Part shown: in pieces, positions 1 to 9,347 of the stretch | Numbering within the stretch: the first letter of the stretch is position 1 | How the letters are laid out: each line of letters begins with the position of its first letter | From: Spirosoma fluviale | GTDB taxonomy: Bacteria; Bacteroidota; Bacteroidia; Cytophagales; Cyclobacteriaceae | Direction of reading: 5' to 3' | Length of the DNA stretch: 64,000 nt | Assembly: GCA_945901615.1 (NCBI GenBank) | Contig: CAMDLI010000001.1 | Coordinates: 1 to 64,000 of the forward strand | The notes under the pieces: generated by a model | Seen by the model: the letters and a program-made list of their open reading frames with translations, nothing else | What the model was told of the DNA's origin: nothing | Databases searched by the model: none | Position numbers and translations under genes: made by a program

Positions 1-300
1 ATCATCCAGCAAATCGATCGAAAAATTAAGCTGGAAGAGATTGCTCAAAACCTCAATCTTTCGTTGATAGATTTGCTACAAGAAATTGAACAGATCACCT
101 ACAGTGGCACCAAACTAAACATAGACTATTACATACACCGCATCATGGATGATGAGCGAGAAGAAATTCTCCTCGATTACTTCATGAATGCGGAAACAGA
201 TCATATCAAGGATGCTTTGGATGAGCTCGAGGGAGAAGATTTCACGGAGGAAGAACTTCGTGTGTACCGAATCAAGTTTATCTCAGAACACGCCAATTAA
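1..300 (+). CDS. recQ: ATP-dependent DNA helicase RecQ, C-terminal end (partial)
   Basis: The reading frame is open from base 1, so only the last 99 residues are in the window. They match the C-terminal helix-turn-helix tail typical of Bacteroidota RecQ: a short helical DNA-binding segment, then the SGTKLNIDYYI stretch and an acidic end closing with IKFISEHAN. RecQ is a 3'-5' helicase used in recombination and stalled-fork repair; its helicase and zinc-binding parts lie upstream of the window. An internal TTG at base 64 is not the true start. The stop is 12 bp before purD. The family assignment rests on this tail only, but the resemblance is strong. Confidence 0.85.
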   Translation: MIQQIDRKIKLEEIAQNLNLSLIDLLQEIEQITYSGTKLNIDYYIHRIMDDEREEILLDYFMNAETDHIKDALDELEGEDFTEEELRVYRIKFISEHAN

Positions 301-312
301 AAAAACGAATCC

Positions 313-1605
313 ATGAATATTCTTTTATTGGGTAGCGGAGGAAGAGAACACGCATTTGCATGGAAGATTGCGCAAAGCCCTCGCTGCAACCAACTTTTTG
401 TTGCCCCTGGCAATCCAGGAACAGCCGAAATCGCAACCAATGTTCCCCTGGGAGTAACTGACTTCTCTGGAATTTCTACATTTATTCAAGCCAATGCCAT
501 TGACCTTTTGGTCATCGGGCCCGAAGAACCTTTGGTAAAGGGATTGGTAGATTACCTGCATGCCCAAGAAGGGTTGGAGCAACTTTTTGTTGTTGGTCCT
601 TCACAATTGGGAGCTACTTTGGAAGGAAGTAAAGATTTTTCCAAACAGTTTATGCTTCGCAATGGAGTTCCTACTGCTGCTTACGCCACATTTCATACCC
701 ATCAATTGGAAGAGGGACTCGCCTATTTGGAGAAGCAATCCTTACCAATCGTCTTGAAAGCTGATGGATTAGCTGCTGGCAAAGGAGTATTGATCTGCGG
801 AAGTTTGGAGGAAGCGAAAATCTCTTTAAAAGAAATGCTCGTTGACGCTAAATTTGGAGATGCCTCTTCCAAAGTAGTGGTTGAAGAATTTTTAACGGGG
901 ATTGAACTTTCCGTTTTTGTGGCTACAGATGGAGTAAGCTACAAAATATTGCCTGAAGCCAAAGATTACAAACGGATTGGTGAAGGAGACACAGGTCTCA
1001 ATACAGGTGGTATGGGAGCAATTAGCCCTGTCCCGTTTGCAGATGCAGCTTTTTTGAAAAAAGTGGAAGAGCAGATTGTAATCCCTAGCATACAGGGATT
1101 AGAAAAAGAAGGAATTCCTTACAAAGGATTTCTATTTATCGGTTTGATGAATTCGAATGGGGAACCCTTTGTAATTGAATACAATGTACGGATGGGTGAT
1201 CCAGAAACAGAGGCGGTCCTACCGCGGATTGAAAGTGATTTTGTAGATTTGCTTGAAGCTATCGCTGGTGGAACACTTTCTAGTTACAGACTTCAGCTAT
1301 CTCCGCAAACCTGTGCTACTGTAGTGATGGTAAGCGGTGGATATCCTGAGGCCTATGAAAAAGGATTTCCCATAGTGGTGCCTGAGGCGAATTCAGGAAC
1401 AGTTCTTTTTCATTCCGGGACTGCGCGTAATGAATCAGGAGCGCTGATTAATTCAGGTGGCCGAGTCTTTGCAGTAACAGGGATGGGAGCTAATTTGGAA
1501 GATGCCCTTGCTGCTGCTTATGCTACCGTGAAAAAAGTTACTTGGTCCAAAGCTTATTTTCGAAGAGATATTGGCCAAGACATTTTAAAATTAGGAAGTA
1601 AATAA
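313..1605 (+). CDS. purD: Phosphoribosylamine-glycine ligase (GARS)
   Basis: This 430-residue protein has the usual length for GARS, which joins glycine to 5-phosphoribosylamine with ATP in the second step of purine synthesis, in the cytoplasm. The N-terminal GSGGREHA motif (residues 7-14) is the PurD hallmark. The central ATP-grasp domain includes VLKADGLAAGKGV, and the metal-binding NVRMGDPETE motif lies near residues 291-300. The ATG start follows recQ by 12 bp, so the two may be co-transcribed. Nothing unusual is seen. Confidence 0.97.
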   Translation: MNILLLGSGGREHAFAWKIAQSPRCNQLFVAPGNPGTAEIATNVPLGVTDFSGISTFIQANAIDLLVIGPEEPLVKGLVDYLHAQEGLEQLFVVGPSQLGATLEGSKDFSKQFMLRNGVPTAAYATFHTHQLEEGLAYLEKQSLPIVLKADGLAAGKGVLICGSLEEAKISLKEMLVDAKFGDASSKVVVEEFLTGIELSVFVATDGVSYKILPEAKDYKRIGEGDTGLNTGGMGAISPVPFADAAFLKKVEEQIVIPSIQGLEKEGIPYKGFLFIGLMNSNGEPFVIEYNVRMGDPETEAVLPRIESDFVDLLEAIAGGTLSSYRLQLSPQTCATVVMVSGGYPEAYEKGFPIVVPEANSGTVLFHSGTARNESGALINSGGRVFAVTGMGANLEDALAAAYATVKKVTWSKAYFRRDIGQDILKLGSK

Positions 1606-1641
1606 TTGAATTTAGAGGCCTGAGCCTTTTAAAAAATAGAT

Positions 1642-3060
1642 ATGTCTGGATGTAGTTCATGCTCCACCTCCTCAGGAGGTACTGGAGGATGCCAAAACAA
1701 TGGCACCTGCGGCACGAGTGATTGCAATAAAATGAATTCTTTTGATTGGCTCACCCAAATGGGTATCCCCCAGCTGGATCAGTTTGATATTGTTGAAGTC
1801 AAGTTTAAAGGAGGAAGAAAAGAGTACTTTAGAAATGTAGATTACCTCCCACTCCATACGGGTGATCCAATCGTCGTGGATGTACCTAGCGGGCACCATA
1901 TCGGACATGTTTCCTTACAAGGTGAGTTGGTCCGTCTCCAAATGCAAAAGCGGAAAGTTAGAAACGACGACAACATCACGCGAATCTACCGGGTAGCCAC
2001 GCAGAAGGACATGGAGAAGTGGGAAGAGGCCAAATCCAGAGAGGTCCCAACCTTGTACCGATGCAAGCAAATTGTGGATGAGTATGGTCTCAACATGAAA
2101 ATGTCTGATGTGGAGTTTCAGGCCGACAACTCCAAAGCCACTTTTTATTATTCGGCAGAAGATCGAATTGACTTCAGGGAGTTGATCAAATCCCTAGCGG
2201 GAGAATTTAAGGTACGCGTAGAAATGCGCCAGATCAGCCTTCGTCAAGAAGCAGGGAGATTGGGTGGAATTGGTGTATGCGGTAGAGAACTCTGCTGCTC
2301 CACCTGGCTGGTTGATTTTAAAAATGTAACCACTTCTGCTGCGCGCTATCAAAACCTATCGCTCAATCCTGGAAAGTTGAGTGGCCAATGTGGCCGTTTG
2401 AAATGCTGCCTCAACTATGAGCTTGATACCTACATGGATGCCATCAAGGACATCCCACAGGTGGAAAAGCCGCTCCTGACAGAAAAGGGTCCAGCCAAAT
2501 TGCAAAAGACCGATATTTTTAGAAAGTTGATGTGGTTCAATTACAACCACGACAACGACTGGATCAGCATCACCTGTGATCGAGTACGCGAAATACAAGT
2601 ATTAAATGAGCAGGGAGTGAAGGTTTTTGACCTTAAGGTAGATCAATCCTCTGAGGCGGAGGATCTAGCGGCACAATCCACCCGTGAGTTGGAGTTGCTG
2701 GATAAGAAATTCTCAAAAAAGAAAAAGAAAAAGAAGCGGCCTACAGAGGGAAATGCGATGCGCGTCAATCAGAACCAAACTCCTCGTCCTGAGAGTCAAG
2801 CTCCTAAAGGTGTAGGGCAGCAGCAAGCCGCCCCAACACAACCAAGACCTACTGAAGGAAGTCCATCTCCTAGGCAAGGTGATAAGCGTAAAAAACATAA
2901 AAATAAGCCTCGGCCCAACTTCAATGCTGGCAATTCGGATGCAGCGAAATCTAAAGGAGAATCACCTGCACCTAAGCCTAGCAATAACCCATCTGAAACC
3001 CCTAAACGGTTTCCTCCAAGAATCAATCAAGGACCAAGTGGTACAGAAGGGAATGGCTAA
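1642..3060 (+). CDS. PSP1/RicT-type regulatory protein
   Basis: A 472-residue cytoplasmic protein of the PSP1 C-terminal-domain family (RicT/YaaT relatives). It opens with a cysteine-rich stretch (Cys4, 7, 17, 23, 28). The PSP1 core carries the typical cysteine pairs in GRELCCSTWL and GQCGRLKCCLNYE (about residues 213-260). Some relatives are known to bind iron-sulphur clusters and to affect RNA processing; a similar job here is inference. The last ~130 residues are lysine-, proline- and glutamine-rich and probably disordered. Its stop overlaps the start of gldH by 8 bp, an order usual in Bacteroidota. Confidence 0.85.
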   Translation: MSGCSSCSTSSGGTGGCQNNGTCGTSDCNKMNSFDWLTQMGIPQLDQFDIVEVKFKGGRKEYFRNVDYLPLHTGDPIVVDVPSGHHIGHVSLQGELVRLQMQKRKVRNDDNITRIYRVATQKDMEKWEEAKSREVPTLYRCKQIVDEYGLNMKMSDVEFQADNSKATFYYSAEDRIDFRELIKSLAGEFKVRVEMRQISLRQEAGRLGGIGVCGRELCCSTWLVDFKNVTTSAARYQNLSLNPGKLSGQCGRLKCCLNYELDTYMDAIKDIPQVEKPLLTEKGPAKLQKTDIFRKLMWFNYNHDNDWISITCDRVREIQVLNEQGVKVFDLKVDQSSEAEDLAAQSTRELELLDKKFSKKKKKKKRPTEGNAMRVNQNQTPRPESQAPKGVGQQQAAPTQPRPTEGSPSPRQGDKRKKHKNKPRPNFNAGNSDAAKSKGESPAPKPSNNPSETPKRFPPRINQGPSGTEGNG

Positions 3061-3511
3061 AATCTACCAGTTAGCAGTTATTGGAATCTCCCTTCTCCTA
3101 TTCGCTTGCGGGGAGGAACGGATGTATGAGGAATACCATTCGTTTGATGCAGACAGCTGGCAAGAAACAGACTCCATTTCATTTGATCTTTCAAACTTGG
3201 ATTCGGTAAGAGGAAAGGCAGTTGTAGGGATACGGTATACAGAAGAGTATCCCTTTTCCAATTGCTATATCAAAGTGATTGTTCAAGATTCCCGGCGTGT
3301 CGTTTTGATGGACAGCCTGTGGAATGTACCTATTTTTGACCGGCAAACAGGTAAGCCTATCGGGCAGGGATTTGGAAATACCTTCACCACATACGACACA
3401 GTTCCCATTACCATTCCAACAAAGGCTGTAAAAGTAATTATGCTTCAATACATGCGTCAAGCTGAATTGGAAGGAATTGAGGCTGTTGGTTTGAAGGTTT
3501 TAAAACCATAG
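3053..3511 (+). CDS. gldH: Gliding motility lipoprotein GldH
   Basis: A 152-residue lipoprotein. The signal peptide ends in LLFAC, placing the lipid-modified cysteine at residue 19. The body shows the GldH pattern: EYHSFD after the signal, YPFSNCYI in the middle and the segment TGKPIGQGFG. In Bacteroidota, GldH is one of the envelope lipoproteins required for gliding. A longer frame is open from 2879, but the ATG at 3053 gives the proper lipoprotein signal and overlaps the preceding stop by 8 bp, implying coupled translation. Confidence 0.88.
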   Translation: MAKIYQLAVIGISLLLFACGEERMYEEYHSFDADSWQETDSISFDLSNLDSVRGKAVVGIRYTEEYPFSNCYIKVIVQDSRRVVLMDSLWNVPIFDRQTGKPIGQGFGNTFTTYDTVPITIPTKAVKVIMLQYMRQAELEGIEAVGLKVLKP

Positions 3512-3668
3512 TACAATACCTTCGAAATGGAAAAGAATAGCAGTGTAAGCTATGATTCCTACTACTTTCTGAAATTTGGGCTTCCCTAGAAACACCTAAA
3601 TATATGATTTGATAGTCAATGGATTACTCGATTTTTATTAATTACTGCAGTTGTTTATGCAATTGCCC

Positions 3669-3700
3669 TTGCGAAAATCTTTTCTATTGGCGTATATTTG
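3669..3700 (+). promoter_or_regulatory. Bacteroidota-type promoter for tRNA-Ser
   Basis: TTG at 3669-3671, 21 bp, then TATATTTG at 3693-3700 matches the Bacteroidota housekeeping consensus TTG-N(17-23)-TAnnTTTG exactly. Transcription would begin near 3706, about 44 bases before the mature tRNA. This lies in the 238-bp gap between gldH and the tRNA, which holds nothing else recognisable. Confidence 0.6.
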
Positions 3701-3749
3701 CAACATCTTGGTCTGAGGTTTGTATTTTCTCAAGGTACCAACACGGATT

Positions 3750-3838
3750 AGAGAGTTGGGTGAGTGGCTGAAACCAACAGTTTGCTAAACTGTCGTACGG
3801 GTTATACTGTACCGGGGGTTCGAATCCCCCACTCTCTG
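3750..3838 (+). tRNA. tRNA-Ser (anticodon GCT)
   Basis: All cloverleaf parts are visible. The acceptor arms AGAGAGT (3750-3756) and ACTCTCT (3831-3837) pair over 7 bp. The D-arm is GGT/ACC and the anticodon stem ACAGT/ACTGT encloses loop TTGCTAA with anticodon GCT. The long variable arm (GTAC/GTAC) is typical of tRNA-Ser, and the T-arm is GGGGG-TTCGAAT-CCCCC. The discriminator is G at 3838. CCA is not encoded (CA then ATG follow), so it is added enzymatically. It reads serine codons AGC and AGU. The accessory block begins just beyond it. Confidence 0.96.
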
Positions 3839-3843
3839 CAATG

Positions 3844-3876
3844 AAAAGGCCCCTCATCTTACAATGAGGGGCTTTT
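3844..3876. terminator. Bidirectional hairpin terminator
   Basis: The inverted repeat AAAAGGCCCCTCAT-CTTACA-ATGAGGGGCTTTT forms a long GC-rich stem with a T-rich flank on both strands. It would end the tRNA transcript on the plus strand and the accessory operon that finishes at 3915 on the minus strand. Confidence 0.8.
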
Positions 3877-3914
3877 CCTGTAGTTACCATTCGTATTTGA
3901 CGCTGTTACTCAAA

Positions 3915-6437
3915 TCAATTAAGTTTTTCCATAGGAAAAACAGCAGGAAATAAGGTTTTATAAACTGATTTCAATCTAATATTTTCTACAGCAACACCAT
4001 CCGTTTGATGGGAAGCGTTCATCCAATAAAAATGATGCACGGAAGTAAGTTCCTCGGAAGATTGGTAGCGAAGCAATTCATTTTTAATTTGGGCCCCAAA
4101 AGGAGCTGATGGAAGGATTTGGGATTCGCCTTTTTCCACCAGAACCTCCTCGGTATTGTTGACTGTAGCCAATTGAGCCAAACGCACATTACTCTTTTTA
4201 AGGCTATTCAAAAGTCCGAGATTTGCCTGGCTAGGAAAATCGCGAAGCAACGCAAGTAATGCTTGGGACTTGATAAGCTCTGGTATGTCAAGGTTGTAAG
4301 AGGTGACAAGGGAAAGCAATCTTTTTTCTTGTCCCAGCAACACTTGGGGAAAATCACTCACAAGCTTATTTAGGATTTTTTCTGGGATAGTTTCTTTAAA
4401 AATAGGAAGAATCCACTTTTTTTCCTGGTCTTCAAGGATCAATTCTAGCAGCTCCAAGGAAATCAGCTCTTGGGATTTATCACCTTGGTTGATCATTGTT
4501 ACTATCTGATTGAGCGTAACAGGATCATGCTTGAAGGACAAACAGTAAAGAATGTCATTTTTAGTTGCCTTCGTTTCTGAGAGTAACAACTTATCCAGTA
4601 TAGGATAGGTCTTGCCAAGATCTTTGTAACAAATGAGTAGGAAGGTGTACTTTTGAATACGTTCTTCCAACAAGAAATAGTAGTCCTGGTACCCAAGATC
4701 TTGTACCTGCTTTTTCACCAAATGTTGAATGACTGTAGTGTGAAGAAAGTCTACGGCTTTAAGCTTTTTCTGGGAATTATAAAAGTTAAACTGGGTGGAT
4801 TTTTGGATAAGCGTAGCCTGAAGAAATAGTTCAATAAGTTCAATCAAGCGGCTATGTCCTTTCTGTACCTTATTTATTGCTGCTAACTGATCCAATATTT
4901 TTTGCAACTGTGCAGAATTGCAGGCCAAGGCAGTTGCAATGATCTGTTCTGTAATGGAAACTAATTCGATAGTTTCCTTGTCTAAAGACAGTGAAGAAGC
5001 GGGGTTTGATAAAACTATAGCAGACTGAACCTTAAGATCCTCATGTAGCAGAAGCTGCCTAGTAAGCAAAATAAAGGACTCAACTGGGTCTGATTCTGCG
5101 GCATACACTTGTTTAGCTTCAATTCCATCGGTACCAATATTATCCTTAGCAGCTTTATTGACCTCCAATCCTTTTAATATGGAGAAGAGTTCTATGCGGT
5201 AATAGAAGATTAGTTTTTTAGAAACAAAAAGCCAAACAGTCAATATCACCAAAACGAGAACCAACAGAATAAATATTTTATATTCAAAGTCCTCAATGAA
5301 GGAAATACTCAAAATGAATAGCGCGGCGACCAATTGACCGATGGTTTTTCCAAATCCATCTGCATAATTCTGCGTCAAGGCACGCTTCGCCATGGGATAG
5401 GCCTGGTACAACAGGTTGATGGTGGGAGCATAAACGGAACGATACAATGAGCGTTCGAAGACCTTACTTAAGGAAGCAACAATCAAAACTAGTGGCAAAT
5501 AACCGATGAAATACGAAGAAACACCAATGAGCGTAATAAGACCAAGGGCAAAAATAAGGCTCGACAAACTTATAAACACCCCGTATTCCTTGACCAAAAA
5601 TTTGGAAACAAAGGTTTTTAATAGCAGTTCCAAGACTCGCATCCCTCCGAATATAAACGAAAAATACTTCGCCAATACGAGGGGATCAGACATCTGGTTA
5701 GCCGAAACCTCCATGAGGCAAAAATCAATCACAAACTGGATGACAACTGATAGGAGAACAGAAAGAAAAATGAGTTGGAAGTAGCGTTCTTTTACCAAAA
5801 TTTTCTGATTACCACTCGATATTTGGTTGTCGGCTACATTTTTGACCGGAGCCTTAACCACAATACCTCTCCCGAGAAAATAGGTGATTCCAGAAAATGC
5901 GAGAATACCCATAAATGAAATAAGCAAGAACTTATCACGCGTAAAAAAATCTAAGGTAACTAGCGCGGGTACTGATAGATAGGAGATGATTGCAGAAATT
6001 CCTTCCCCAGAGCTGATAATCCCGTTGTACTTCTTATTCTCCTCAAGGTTGAAGATGTTGGATGGAAGTTTCCAGAATACTAAGGCAGTGAAATTGGAGG
6101 ACACCCAAAACCAAGCATAAGCGAAAAACACGACATAATACAAGTATAAACCCTGTATGTAAGCGTACCAGATAAAAAACATGACTAAGGCAAAGAACAA
6201 ACCGAAGAAGGTAGATGCTTTGGCAAAGCCCCATTTTTTCTCAGAAGAATTAAAGGCCCAAGTTATGAACAAGCCTCCAATTCCTGATAGCAAGTAAGCC
6301 ATGGGTAACTTGGATGTGCCGATTTCGCTAATGAAGAGCGCATTAACAAAAACAAAAAAGTAAGAAATGAATATCCCTAATGCTAAGGATAGCAAGATCA
6401 TTCCAATAAGAAAGTATTTGCCTTTTGACTTTCCCAT
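3915..6437 (-). CDS. Tlc/MFS-like 12-helix membrane protein with large soluble C-terminal domain
   Basis: An 840-residue protein. The first ~410 residues hold about twelve hydrophobic helices; their overall pattern resembles the ADP/ATP-translocase-like (Npt/Tlc) branch of the MFS fold, which exchanges nucleotides in intracellular bacteria and plastids. Substrate and direction are unknown here. The remaining ~430 residues are helical and leucine-rich, HEAT-like in texture, without cysteine motifs or a visible cyclic-nucleotide pocket. The ATG start lies 3 bp after the TonB receptor stop, so the two are probably co-transcribed. It is the last gene of the accessory block before the terminator at 3844-3876. 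The transporter fold is likely; the nucleotide link is a weak inference. Confidence 0.6.
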   Translation of the reverse strand: MGKSKGKYFLIGMILLSLALGIFISYFFVFVNALFISEIGTSKLPMAYLLSGIGGLFITWAFNSSEKKWGFAKASTFFGLFFALVMFFIWYAYIQGLYLYYVVFFAYAWFWVSSNFTALVFWKLPSNIFNLEENKKYNGIISSGEGISAIISYLSVPALVTLDFFTRDKFLLISFMGILAFSGITYFLGRGIVVKAPVKNVADNQISSGNQKILVKERYFQLIFLSVLLSVVIQFVIDFCLMEVSANQMSDPLVLAKYFSFIFGGMRVLELLLKTFVSKFLVKEYGVFISLSSLIFALGLITLIGVSSYFIGYLPLVLIVASLSKVFERSLYRSVYAPTINLLYQAYPMAKRALTQNYADGFGKTIGQLVAALFILSISFIEDFEYKIFILLVLVLVILTVWLFVSKKLIFYYRIELFSILKGLEVNKAAKDNIGTDGIEAKQVYAAESDPVESFILLTRQLLLHEDLKVQSAIVLSNPASSLSLDKETIELVSITEQIIATALACNSAQLQKILDQLAAINKVQKGHSRLIELIELFLQATLIQKSTQFNFYNSQKKLKAVDFLHTTVIQHLVKKQVQDLGYQDYYFLLEERIQKYTFLLICYKDLGKTYPILDKLLLSETKATKNDILYCLSFKHDPVTLNQIVTMINQGDKSQELISLELLELILEDQEKKWILPIFKETIPEKILNKLVSDFPQVLLGQEKRLLSLVTSYNLDIPELIKSQALLALLRDFPSQANLGLLNSLKKSNVRLAQLATVNNTEEVLVEKGESQILPSAPFGAQIKNELLRYQSSEELTSVHHFYWMNASHQTDGVAVENIRLKSVYKTLFPAVFPMEKLN

Positions 6438-6440
6438 CTT

Positions 6441-9317
6441 TTAAATAGAAAAACTCAATCTGAGCATCAAGAACCGAGGTCTTTGTGTGAAGTAAGGTAT
6501 ATTTCGATCACCATAGGATCTACCCAGTACATCACTTGGTAGGTTAAAAGAACCCGAAGCTTCTCTTGGTCCAGGATGGTAGTATTCTGGATTATTGTTA
6601 TCAAGAATATTTTTATTAAGGATATTTTCGATGCTAAGATCCAATCGAAGCATAGGGAGTGTTTGAATTTTGAAACCAATGTTTCCATTAAGTAGTAGAT
6701 AGGCAGGAATAATTCCTGTGTCCCCTACTCCTGGGTTGTTTTGCTGGGTTGTTCCTAAACCTATTGGCCGCTCGCTAACATAGTTGGCCCTAAGATTCAG
6801 CACGTTACTAATTGGTCCCATATGCGTTTGTTTGGTTATGGAAAGATTGATACGGTGACTTGCAATATCTCCAAGACGCACTGGATCAGCAAGTTCCACA
6901 AAGGTGGAGCTGATTTGCTCTGGCTTAAAATAGGTATGGTTCAATTGAATGTTCCAATCTTTAGATTTAGGCTTGTAATAAAAGCCTGACATCAAGCCCA
7001 CGTTTTGGTATTCCCCAGCGTTGTAATTTTTTCGCACCCCGTTGATTACCCCAGAGGCCACTGCACCATCAATTATGTATCCGAAGGCGTTGACTTCCCA
7101 ACCCAAACTCCCATTTCCAAAATGGCCCAAATACTCGAGATTAATGAAGTTAATGGATTCGGTTTGTAATTCAGGATTAGGCACTCTACCTCCACCAGTT
7201 GAATATTTAGTGAACTGTGATACGTTTTGAAGGCCTCTCGAATAATTAAATTTGAACGTGGTAAACTCCGTGTTATAAATGGCGGACAAGCGAGGGCTAA
7301 AAACAAGTCCAAAACCACCAGATCTTCTGATTCTATTGTAGTCAATACGGTTACCACCGGTCAAGAAAATCTTATCTCCTATGGTATAAGTTGCTTGTGT
7401 AAACACACCCACGTCTACAATGGAAAACATGTTACTTCCCTCTGCCTGATCCAAAACGATTCCTTTTTCTCTAGCTAAGGAAATCTCTGCTTGTTTATCT
7501 TTGTAAGCTTTTGTATTGGGAAAATTGGTATTGTAATCCATGTAAATCAAGTAATCCCCTTGCGTCAAAGTACTTCTAAGGTCAATACCTGAAGAAAACT
7601 TCAGCTTTTCCCCCTCATAGAATAGTCGAGTTTCGTTTCTAAACTGCTGGGCCTCATAGTAGTAATATCTATTTCTCCAACCATTTTTCATCATGGAATA
7701 ACTCAAACTCTCCACGATTTCTGTTCCATATTGGTCTTTGTCTCGAAGTTCGCTTTTAATACTAGGGATCAACTGGGTTGGATCCACCAAATGTGCAAGG
7801 TGTAAGTTGGCTCTAGGATCTCCAAACGCAATAAAATTGACCCGATTAGATTCTTTACCTAGCCGGTGTAATGCAAAGTTGGACAGATTGGAAATACTTA
7901 TTTTTTCATTCACCTGGCGATCATACTGCGCATATATCGTGGTGTTTTCGGGTGACCAAACGGATCCATTTCTAGAACCTGCTACGTCAATGTCCTGATA
8001 AAAACCAAAACCTTCTGTTGTTTTCCAGTGTCTGACGCCTAAAAGAAAATTGTCTACTGTCAACTTAGCTGAGAAAAAGTAATCATTGGAATGATTGGAA
8101 TAACCTATTGGTGCTCCGTTTACCCTACTAGCATATGCCGTACTGTCTAGTCTCCTTGCTTGATTTATTCCCGCCGTGGTCAGGTTCATGCTGGTGATAA
8201 GCCCAGTCGCATTCTTGTTCACCGTATAATAAGGATGGGTAGCTGGAAGGCTAAACTTCTTCATGTAGTCTTCAAAGGAATAGACACCCGCTTTCCCTGA
8301 CATGTTCATTTTAGTGTAAATCAGATTATTAATGTCGTCTGAAGAATAATTATAAAATTCGGTAGAGGACAAGTTGTGTTCATCAGATCGGTAAATACTC
8401 CCTGAAACTTGCAAAGCGGCGGCATTTCCGCGCAGGCCCATGGTCAAATCCGAAGAATAGGTATTGAAATCACCCACTTGTGACTGACCATGTGCGTAAA
8501 AACTTTTGGGCTTAGTCTTACTATTTTTTACTTTCAACAAATGATCCTCAGGAACCTCTTTCGGTGAATAGGTAATCACGTTGATGGCACCGATAAAGGC
8601 CCTTGGACCGTACATAGTAGAGGAAGGGCCGTACAAAATTTCCACTGCCTTGATATTGGACAAAGGAAACTGTCTAGAGATGTAGGCCCAGTTTAACCAG
8701 AGGTCATTCTCTTCGATTCCATCGACCATAAATAGCGTTCGCTCCGAATTTTCCTGACGAAAACCCATTTGGTAGATATTGGCATAAGTAACTGAAAAGG
8801 TCTTACTGATATCAAATCCAGGCATGTCGCTCAACAAGTCGATCAAGTCTTTGTACCCACGATCTTTGATTTCATCTTGAGTCACCAGTTTAACCGTAGC
8901 TGGTGCAGTATTTAAATCTTCTGCTTTTTTGGAAACCGAACTGACTGTTACGCCAACATTCTCTCTTTTCACATCGTCAAAAATGGAATCGAAAACGATG
9001 TTTCTGTAGCTAGATACGAAATTAATATTGGAGTTGACGATTTGTTCGATTAACAATTTGGCATCGTCCAACCTGTCCTCTACGATGGCCGTTAGGGCAA
9101 GCAATTCTCTCGCCTTGTTGAGTTCTACTGTAGAGCCAAAGCTTTGGTTACTTACACAGAGTTCAAGATTTTTTTTGACACTGGCAAAGTCACCAATATC
9201 ATAGCTTTCTGCGGAAATTTCGACAGTAGTGATATTGCATGTTCCATTTTGCGCAAAAACAGGAGCGCTGCAAACCAGCAGAAAGAAAAGAAAGGGGACA
9301 CTGAGGGAATTTTTCAT
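6441..9317 (-). CDS. TonB-dependent outer-membrane receptor
   Basis: A 958-residue protein with a signal peptide (about residues 1-22, ending VFAQ). Residues ~23-120 form a helical, TPR-like pre-domain in place of the carboxypeptidase-like domain common in Bacteroidota receptors. A plug domain follows (LNTAPATVKLVTQDEIKDRG, then MVDGIEEN and EILYGPSSTMYGPRAFIGAINVIT), then a long beta-barrel ending in an aromatic strand (PRFLMLRLSFSI). Such receptors import bulky substrates with energy from TonB-ExbBD. No SusD partner is adjacent, which argues against a standard glycan system. The start lies 30 bp after the propeller protein stop and the end is 3 bp from the transporter, so it sits inside a likely operon. 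The ligand is unknown. Confidence 0.85.
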   Translation of the reverse strand: MKNSLSVPFLFFLLVCSAPVFAQNGTCNITTVEISAESYDIGDFASVKKNLELCVSNQSFGSTVELNKARELLALTAIVEDRLDDAKLLIEQIVNSNINFVSSYRNIVFDSIFDDVKRENVGVTVSSVSKKAEDLNTAPATVKLVTQDEIKDRGYKDLIDLLSDMPGFDISKTFSVTYANIYQMGFRQENSERTLFMVDGIEENDLWLNWAYISRQFPLSNIKAVEILYGPSSTMYGPRAFIGAINVITYSPKEVPEDHLLKVKNSKTKPKSFYAHGQSQVGDFNTYSSDLTMGLRGNAAALQVSGSIYRSDEHNLSSTEFYNYSSDDINNLIYTKMNMSGKAGVYSFEDYMKKFSLPATHPYYTVNKNATGLITSMNLTTAGINQARRLDSTAYASRVNGAPIGYSNHSNDYFFSAKLTVDNFLLGVRHWKTTEGFGFYQDIDVAGSRNGSVWSPENTTIYAQYDRQVNEKISISNLSNFALHRLGKESNRVNFIAFGDPRANLHLAHLVDPTQLIPSIKSELRDKDQYGTEIVESLSYSMMKNGWRNRYYYYEAQQFRNETRLFYEGEKLKFSSGIDLRSTLTQGDYLIYMDYNTNFPNTKAYKDKQAEISLAREKGIVLDQAEGSNMFSIVDVGVFTQATYTIGDKIFLTGGNRIDYNRIRRSGGFGLVFSPRLSAIYNTEFTTFKFNYSRGLQNVSQFTKYSTGGGRVPNPELQTESINFINLEYLGHFGNGSLGWEVNAFGYIIDGAVASGVINGVRKNYNAGEYQNVGLMSGFYYKPKSKDWNIQLNHTYFKPEQISSTFVELADPVRLGDIASHRINLSITKQTHMGPISNVLNLRANYVSERPIGLGTTQQNNPGVGDTGIIPAYLLLNGNIGFKIQTLPMLRLDLSIENILNKNILDNNNPEYYHPGPREASGSFNLPSDVLGRSYGDRNIPYFTQRPRFLMLRLSFSI

Positions 9318-9347
9318 GAGGTAGAGGTTCCTTTTAGGGTACTAGGG

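Noticed and set aside
2879..3052. N-terminal extension of gldH
   Set aside because: It overlaps the PSP1 protein's disordered tail and would bury the lipoprotein signal peptide; the ATG at 3053 is the better start.
3750..3838. tRNA 3' end as a proven island attachment site
   Set aside because: No second copy of the tRNA end and no integrase were seen in the window, so no att site is annotated.
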